Assembly (NCBI GenBank): GCA_017996625.1
Contig: JAGOGO010000007.1
Coordinates: 1-46,926 of the forward strand
Reading direction: 5' to 3'
Source: Deltaproteobacteria bacterium
GTDB taxonomy: Bacteria; Desulfobacterota; WTBG01; JAGOGO01
DNA: 46,926 nt
Part shown: positions 42,653 to 46,926 of the stretch, in pieces
How the letters are laid out: each line of letters starts with the position of its first letter
How positions within the stretch are numbered: position 1 is the stretch's first letter
Translations under genes and position numbers: made by a program
The notes under the pieces: generated by a model
What the model was told of the DNA's origin: nothing
Databases searched by the model: none
Seen by the model: the letters and a program-made list of their open reading frames with translations, nothing else

Positions 42653-44224
42653 TTACCCGAGCAGCAGCTGATTGTCCTGAGACCGCGATTCTCCGGTGCT
42701 GATCACGTAAATTGCCGGTGCGCTTACGACCGGGCACTTGGCTTCGCAGATGCCGCAGCCGGTGCACTGAGTCAGGTCCACATACGGTTGCTTCAGAAGC
42801 ACTGTATTCCCGGCCCGGTCATCCACTATTGCCGATTTAAGCCAGATGGCCTTTTTCGGCACCGGACACACCTCCTCACACACCAGGCACGGCATGGCAA
42901 AGCTGTGAGGCAGACAACGACTGCGATCTATCACCGCCATTCCTATCTTGACACCTTGCTTGTGCTCCCGTGACAGGTTTTGAATCGCGCCGGTGGGACA
43001 AACCTGACCACAGAGGGTGCAGTTATATTCACAGTACCCCAGAGTTGGAATGAGCACCGGCGACCAGATGCCTTCAAGCCCAGCTTCCAGTATCGTGGGT
43101 TGCAGGCCATTGGTGATACAGACCTTCATACATTCCCCGCACCGGATACACTTTTTTAGAAACATCCTCTCATCGAGAGCTCCGGGCGGTCTGATCAGGC
43201 GGGCATTGCGTGAGTGCACTTCGGATAAAGAACCGACTTTAAGAAACGGCACTGCAAAAATACCTGCAGCCAGCGATGCGATCACCTTCCGTTTGCCCAG
43301 GTCCAGCGGTCCTTTCTCCTTTGTACTGCTGAAACCAAAACGTACTGCATGGTTCGGGCACACATCGTCGCAGTCCAAGCAATAAAGGCAGTCCGCCACT
43401 CCCCACGTGTTTCCGGTTTCTATAGCACCACCCTGACACATGTCAGCGCACCGTGTGCAATCGTGGCATCCTTCACTGACAGATCTCCTGAGCACAGAAA
43501 ACCGGGAGCACAACCCTAAGAGAGCTCCCAGAGGGCAGAGGTATTTACACCAAAAACGTTTCTCAACGAAATTGAGCAGAAGGATGCCCAGGAAGAGCAG
43601 CCCAATGAGCATTCCCTGATTGAAAGAGGTCTGCTGGAACGAGAGGACCGAGTCCTGCAGACGTGCATAGATAAACTCCGTGGCACTGGTTATCAGGGGC
43701 GGATGAAGTGCGTAGATGGTATCGAAGAAAGATCGTATGACGTAATTGAAGGCAGGATAGATGCTGACCGAAAGAGAACGGACCAGCAGGGCAAGGGGAT
43801 CGAACCAGCCGGTAATCTGCATGGTGAAAAGGGACGTAGTGAGCAAAAAAAGCAATAGATAATACTTGAACGTGCGAAGCCGGGCAGGCACAGGTCCGCG
43901 TTTACGGTTCTTCAGGGTGCTGACGATAGTGTGGAGCGTACCAAGGGGACAGACCCAACCGCAAAAGACGCGGCCCAGCACTGCGGTAATACCAATGAGT
44001 ATGAGCGACAGCAGCAGGCCGGTCTCAAGACTGCGGGAAGAGAGAAAGCTTGAAATTGCGATGAGAGGATCAAAGTCCAAGAATATTTTTGCGGGATATC
44101 CCAGGGTGTCTTCCCCTTGCGATTCGGTTTGAAGGAAGAGGAAGAGAAAAATAAGTAAGAAGAGTGCCTGAGAAGTTCTTCGAACACTGCTGAGAGAACG
44201 TGGTAACAATCGGGGCAGTTTCAA
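42653..44224 (-). CDS. NapH/CcoG-like membrane polyferredoxin (4Fe-4S)
   Basis: A 523-residue inner-membrane electron carrier. Several membrane helices (first about 17-33; others to about 220) carry two CxxxCP motifs at the cytoplasmic face, CGWVCPLGTLH and CKYLCPLGALLG, as in NapH/NosR-type proteins. The soluble part has six further cysteine clusters, including CHDCTRCADMCQ, CLYCLDCDDVCPNHA, CIRCGECMKVC, CTLCGQVCPTGA, CLVCEEVCPVP and CTGCGICEAKCPV. It overlaps the upstream DUF362 gene by four bases. The pair recurs in anaerobes and probably moves electrons between quinone and soluble carriers; the partner enzyme is not in the window. Confidence 0.88.
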   Translation of the reverse strand: MKLPRLLPRSLSSVRRTSQALFLLIFLFLFLQTESQGEDTLGYPAKIFLDFDPLIAISSFLSSRSLETGLLLSLILIGITAVLGRVFCGWVCPLGTLHTIVSTLKNRKRGPVPARLRTFKYYLLLFLLTTSLFTMQITGWFDPLALLVRSLSVSIYPAFNYVIRSFFDTIYALHPPLITSATEFIYARLQDSVLSFQQTSFNQGMLIGLLFLGILLLNFVEKRFWCKYLCPLGALLGLCSRFSVLRRSVSEGCHDCTRCADMCQGGAIETGNTWGVADCLYCLDCDDVCPNHAVRFGFSSTKEKGPLDLGKRKVIASLAAGIFAVPFLKVGSLSEVHSRNARLIRPPGALDERMFLKKCIRCGECMKVCITNGLQPTILEAGLEGIWSPVLIPTLGYCEYNCTLCGQVCPTGAIQNLSREHKQGVKIGMAVIDRSRCLPHSFAMPCLVCEEVCPVPKKAIWLKSAIVDDRAGNTVLLKQPYVDLTQCTGCGICEAKCPVVSAPAIYVISTGESRSQDNQLLLG

Positions 44225-45135
44225 ACGGAGCCTTTCCCTTGTATATGCTGTATGCTCAACTGCTTTAGATCAATAACACCCATCCCATGCTGCCGGGCCA
44301 GGCGGAGGTATCCGAAGTCCTCTGGCTTTAAACCAAAAAGCGTTGTTCCAAAAGCGTCGACAGCTACCTGGTTGACTCCTGCCACAATAGTATCCAGCTT
44401 CCGGACATCCTGAAGGTTTCCGCCTTGCGGTCCATGATCGGTCAGAATGCGGACTGCATCAAGGAGGGTGAGCGTCGGCTTGATAACGAGAGCGAAATCG
44501 ACCAGACACTTATCCATACTGAGATGAATCCGGCCCCGCCATCCGCCGATCACCCCCATCCAGTTCTTCATGGCCATGCTGAGCCGGGCGCTGCCGTGAT
44601 GCTTGGCTATAGGGACATTGATGATTTTATCGGCTTCCAGGATATCTCGATAAAATGACCATTCTTTAAGAGCCAGCCCGTCTATTGTGACGTCTTTGAA
44701 TTTTCGTTCATCTATGAATGTTACTTCTGCTCCGACTGCCCGGGCGGCCTCCTCGATTCCACTTTGCCTGTAGCAACGCCGAGGATCGTCGACAGAACGA
44801 TCAAAAATCTTGACCTGTTTGGCCCCGGCATCATAGCAAAGCTCAACAAGAGCGGCGACAACCTCCGGGTTGGTCGTGGCGGCCTGTTCCGGTTTGCGGT
44901 CCCAGCCGATATTGGGTTTGATAACGACTATATCGCCGCGTGAAACGAATCGTCCCATGCCGCCAAGACCCTGAATGGCAGAATGCGTTATGTCTTTTTG
45001 CGATGGTCCGTGGGCGACCACCAGGTCGGGAATCCCGGTATCCAGGTCCGATGCCGCAATGTCTGAAAAGCCGCGGGGGACAGTCATGCCGATACCAGCG
45101 GCAATAACGCATTTTATGAAATCACGACGGTCCAT
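44221..45135 (-). CDS. DUF362-domain protein with Tat signal
   Basis: A 304-residue protein starting MDRRDFIKCVIAAGIGMTVP, a twin-arginine signal, so it is exported folded, probably with a cofactor. The DUF362 domain follows (about 35-290): KPNIGWDRKPEQAATTNPEV, KIFDRSVDDPRRCY, and VPIAKHHGSARLSMAMKNWM, the family's most conserved block. No iron-sulfur cysteine pattern is visible in it, so the clusters are supplied by the neighbour. DUF362 proteins have no settled function. It is first in a two-gene operon with the polyferredoxin. Confidence 0.88.
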   Translation of the reverse strand: MDRRDFIKCVIAAGIGMTVPRGFSDIAASDLDTGIPDLVVAHGPSQKDITHSAIQGLGGMGRFVSRGDIVVIKPNIGWDRKPEQAATTNPEVVAALVELCYDAGAKQVKIFDRSVDDPRRCYRQSGIEEAARAVGAEVTFIDERKFKDVTIDGLALKEWSFYRDILEADKIINVPIAKHHGSARLSMAMKNWMGVIGGWRGRIHLSMDKCLVDFALVIKPTLTLLDAVRILTDHGPQGGNLQDVRKLDTIVAGVNQVAVDAFGTTLFGLKPEDFGYLRLARQHGMGVIDLKQLSIQHIQGKGSV

Positions 45136-45433
45136 TGTGTTTCTCCGGAATTGTGTTGCTGTGTTGTCTGTTCACTATTGACTAAATGTGAGCAAGGATA
45201 GGATACCGGAGACGGAAGTGCAAGGGCGAAGCAAGAGAAATCTAGAGGGAGCGGAGATCAGGGAACGGGGATCAGAGGGACTGTTCACGAGAGGCGCTTT
45301 ACACTGAGTCGCGCTTTGCTGAGGCGCCGCCTTCGGCTGAGGCAGAAGGCTGGTTACTTGAGTTCATTGAGCTCGTGTCTTTTTCGGGGATGGTGGGTGG
45401 AACTCACTCGGCTTCAGGCGAAGTAAGGATGGT

Positions 45434-45455
45434 GATGCCCGGCTGGGCGGGCATC
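45434..45455. repeat. 8-bp hairpin GATGCCCG/CGGGCATC
   Basis: A perfect stem with loop GCTGGG in the gene-poor stretch upstream of the DUF362 gene. Not near a gene end, so a terminator role is unlikely. Confidence 0.5.
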
Positions 45456-45617
45456 CATGCCGTGAGGATGTGGACTGCTGCGCCATAGTATCATTTCGAA
45501 GGAGTGCAGCGTGTCACTGGAGGAGAGGCACGACTGGGAAATCTCACCACAGGGGAGATTTCTCCCTTCGGTGGACATGACAGTGAGGAATGAGATGTCT
45601 CGTTGCGCTCGACATGA

Positions 45618-45634
45618 TCCCGCCGAAGGCGGGA
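45618..45634. repeat. CCCGCC hairpin repeat
   Basis: TCCCGCC-gaa-GGCGGGA, identical over its whole length to the core of the copy at 25133, which lies 20 kb away. Confidence 0.65.
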
Positions 45635-45925
45635 CTGGCACGGTCCTCTCAGTCACTGCCAGATTGACAAAGAAACCGACTTCACGTCGATATGGTTCAA
45701 AACCCCTCGACGTACTGTCGCGGGTACATCAGTTGTCGTCAATAACTCTCTGTTCCTTGAGCCCGGGAGATCTCTGAACGTGGGAACGAACATGAATGGT
45801 CCGGAAATGCAAGCAATGGAAGCGACTGTCCGGATGGAGTCTGAAGCCGCACACAGTCTTGAACGTGGCTGCATTAGAAATATCAATACCCCTGCGTGCG
45901 AAGTCGATTCACAGCACGCATGCCG

Positions 45926-45954
45926 GGAGGTGGTTTCCCCCCTGCACCACCTCC
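45926..45954. repeat. 9-bp hairpin GGAGGTGGT/ACCACCTCC
   Basis: A perfect stem with an 11-base C-rich loop. It has a terminator-like shape without a T-tract. Confidence 0.5.
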
Positions 45955-46374
45955 GCTTGATGCGTATAATCTCCTCAGCTTTTTGGCACTATATCAGAAA
46001 ATCCCTGATTGTCAATAATTGCTCCGAAGCGGTCAGGTGGTATATATATATGTCATGATAGCAGGATGTTCAAAGGCAATAGTCGGGACTACGTACGAAA
46101 AAATACGCATACTGATCATCTTGGAAGATCCGGAGCCAGGGCTTTTTTCGGATTCTACCTCAATCCGAACCCGAATAAGGCAGCACAGCTTGCAGATATT
46201 TCTTGCCTCCATCATAATGCAAGAGGAAAAAGAAAGCTGTTTTCGCAAGATGATTTGATTTACTATAAGCGGGTGCATTAGTATTGTTTTTTTCTGTCAA
46301 GAGGGGCTGCGGCCTGGAGGAACTCATCGCCTTCTGCTCGTGACTTCAGGACTGGTAAGAAAGGAACTCTGCGC

Positions 46375-46926
46375 ATTAACAACACGGCTGAAAATAATCT
46401 TCAAACGACTCGGATCCCCGACGTATCCATCATTATCGTGAACTGGAATACCCGGGCTCTGCTTCTGGCCTGCCTTGAATCGGTTTTTTCCATTCAGGGC
46501 GAGCATGGATTACAGGTGATCGTTGTCGATAACGGTTCACATGATGGAAGTGTGGCTGCGATCCGGCACGCGTTTCCCGCTGTCACCGTAATCGAGAATG
46601 GAAGAAACCTGGGTTTTGCCCGAGCAGTCAACCGGGGGTTGAGCGTTGCGGCCGGCCCATTCATACTCCTGCTCAATAGTGATGCCCGCATAACCTGGCA
46701 GTCGCTGATTACCTATCGCGCATTCTTTGACGCTCATCCCAAAGTCGGAGTGGTAGGGGGAAACTACTTGAACGAGGATGGCTCCCGTCAGAATTCGTTC
46801 GATAATTTTCCGACATTGACTACTGAACTATTGAACAAGAGCCTGCTGCGGCTGCTGTTTCCCAAAAAGTACCCCAGCAAGAGGAAGCAGTATACCGAGC
46901 CGCTGGAAGTCGAATCAGTGATCGGG
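46375..46926 (+). CDS. Family 2 glycosyltransferase, 3'-partial, no standard start codon
   Basis: The first 184 codons of a WbbL-like GT-A glycosyltransferase, cut by the window end. It reads VSIIIVNWNTRALLLACLES, VIVVDNGSHDGSV, ENGRNLGFARAVNRGL, and LLLNSDAR, the DxD-type metal site. Such enzymes add rhamnose or other sugars to surface polysaccharides. The frame is open from 46282, but no ATG, GTG or TTG occurs before the conserved start. The best-placed codon is ATT at 46375, with AAGGA nine bases upstream, giving a 16-residue lead-in (NNTAENNLQTTRIPD then VSII). An ATT start is rare but known (infC). An assembly error or an upstream frameshift is the alternative. Confidence 0.85.
   Translation, partial: MNNTAENNLQTTRIPDVSIIIVNWNTRALLLACLESVFSIQGEHGLQVIVVDNGSHDGSVAAIRHAFPAVTVIENGRNLGFARAVNRGLSVAAGPFILLLNSDARITWQSLITYRAFFDAHPKVGVVGGNYLNEDGSRQNSFDNFPTLTTELLNKSLLRLLFPKKYPSKRKQYTEPLEVESVIG

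Larger units (their letters stand above)
45136..46374. other. Gene-poor stretch with hairpins and dispersed-repeat text
   Basis: About 1.2 kb without a convincing gene. It holds two clean hairpins, a CCCGCC repeat, and text like GGGGAGATTTCTCCCTTCGG (45553-45572), similar to common intergenic repeats. Short open frames at 45780-46058, 46009-46281 and on the minus strand lack ribosome sites and motifs. The end is AT-rich and leads into the glycosyltransferase. Confidence 0.55.

Noticed and set aside
46009-46281. Short overlapping frames before the glycosyltransferase
   Set aside because: No ribosome site and no motif; three frames are open at once, which suggests chance.
45136-46281. Remnant of a transposase or integrase in the gene-poor stretch
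   Set aside because: Reading all frames gave no DDE, HUH or tyrosine-recombinase motif, and no inverted ends enclose the stretch.

Overview
The window looks like chromosome from an anaerobic, Gram-negative (diderm) bacterium of the deltaproteobacterial type (Desulfobacterota in the broad sense). The evidence is the leuS-lptE-holA block next to rpsT, the leuC-leuD-leuB-rsmD-coaD order with the short LeuC type, an outer-membrane porin, RlpA and LptE lipoproteins, a membrane polyferredoxin paired with a Tat-exported DUF362 protein, and many short intergenic palindromic repeats. The lineage is inferred from gene content only. There are no rRNA genes and I found no tRNA genes, CRISPR arrays or complete insertion sequences.

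Layout. 0-2.7 kb: a PilB/GspE-type secretion ATPase (probably cut at its 5' end), a small lipoprotein and a one-domain EamA permease. 2.8-2.95 kb: a MITE-like element. 3.0-5.3 kb (minus strand): rplM-rpsI, a perfect intrinsic terminator, then an HD-domain gene and rlpA. 5.5-8.0 kb: plsY converging on a lspA-lgt-NYN nuclease operon, separated by a perfect 22-bp inverted repeat. 8.6-12.6 kb: the leucine operon leuCDB running into rsmD and coaD. 13-20 kb: a carboxylate-use region with acetyl-CoA synthetase (behind a strong sigma-54-type promoter match), a DcaP-like porin, two OFA-family MFS transporters and a very small beta-class carbonic anhydrase-like protein. 20.1-24.9 kb: a Cache-HAMP-PAS-PAS histidine kinase, a stand-alone receiver, a DRTGG protein with a damaged P-loop and an unknown protein, all tightly packed. 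24.9-26.6 kb: a repeat-rich non-coding stretch and a RHH/MazF-type toxin-antitoxin pair. 26.6-33.6 kb: murJ, rpsT with a structured leader, leuS-lptE-holA, and a PilZ protein. 33.8-36 kb: a B12-binding-type radical SAM protein divergent from a small exported protein. 36.3-42.4 kb: a Type III restriction-modification operon (mod-res) divergent from a compact three-gene cassette ending in a HEPN-domain protein. 42.6-45.1 kb: a DUF362 and polyferredoxin pair. 45.1-46.4 kb is essentially gene-free, and the window ends inside a family-2 glycosyltransferase that lacks a normal start codon.

How the parts fit. acs, the porin, the OFA transporters and the CO2/bicarbonate enzyme candidate plausibly form a system for taking up and activating acetate or a related short carboxylate, with the kinase/receiver/DRTGG set as a possible sensor; the regulatory link is inference. 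The 36-42 kb region is the best candidate for an undescribed system. Two of its three cassette proteins belong to no family I recognise, the genes are joined like a single unit (1-nt gap, then a 1-nt overlap), the cassette has its own promoter, it looks more AT-rich than its surroundings, and it sits head-to-head with a phage-defence R-M system.
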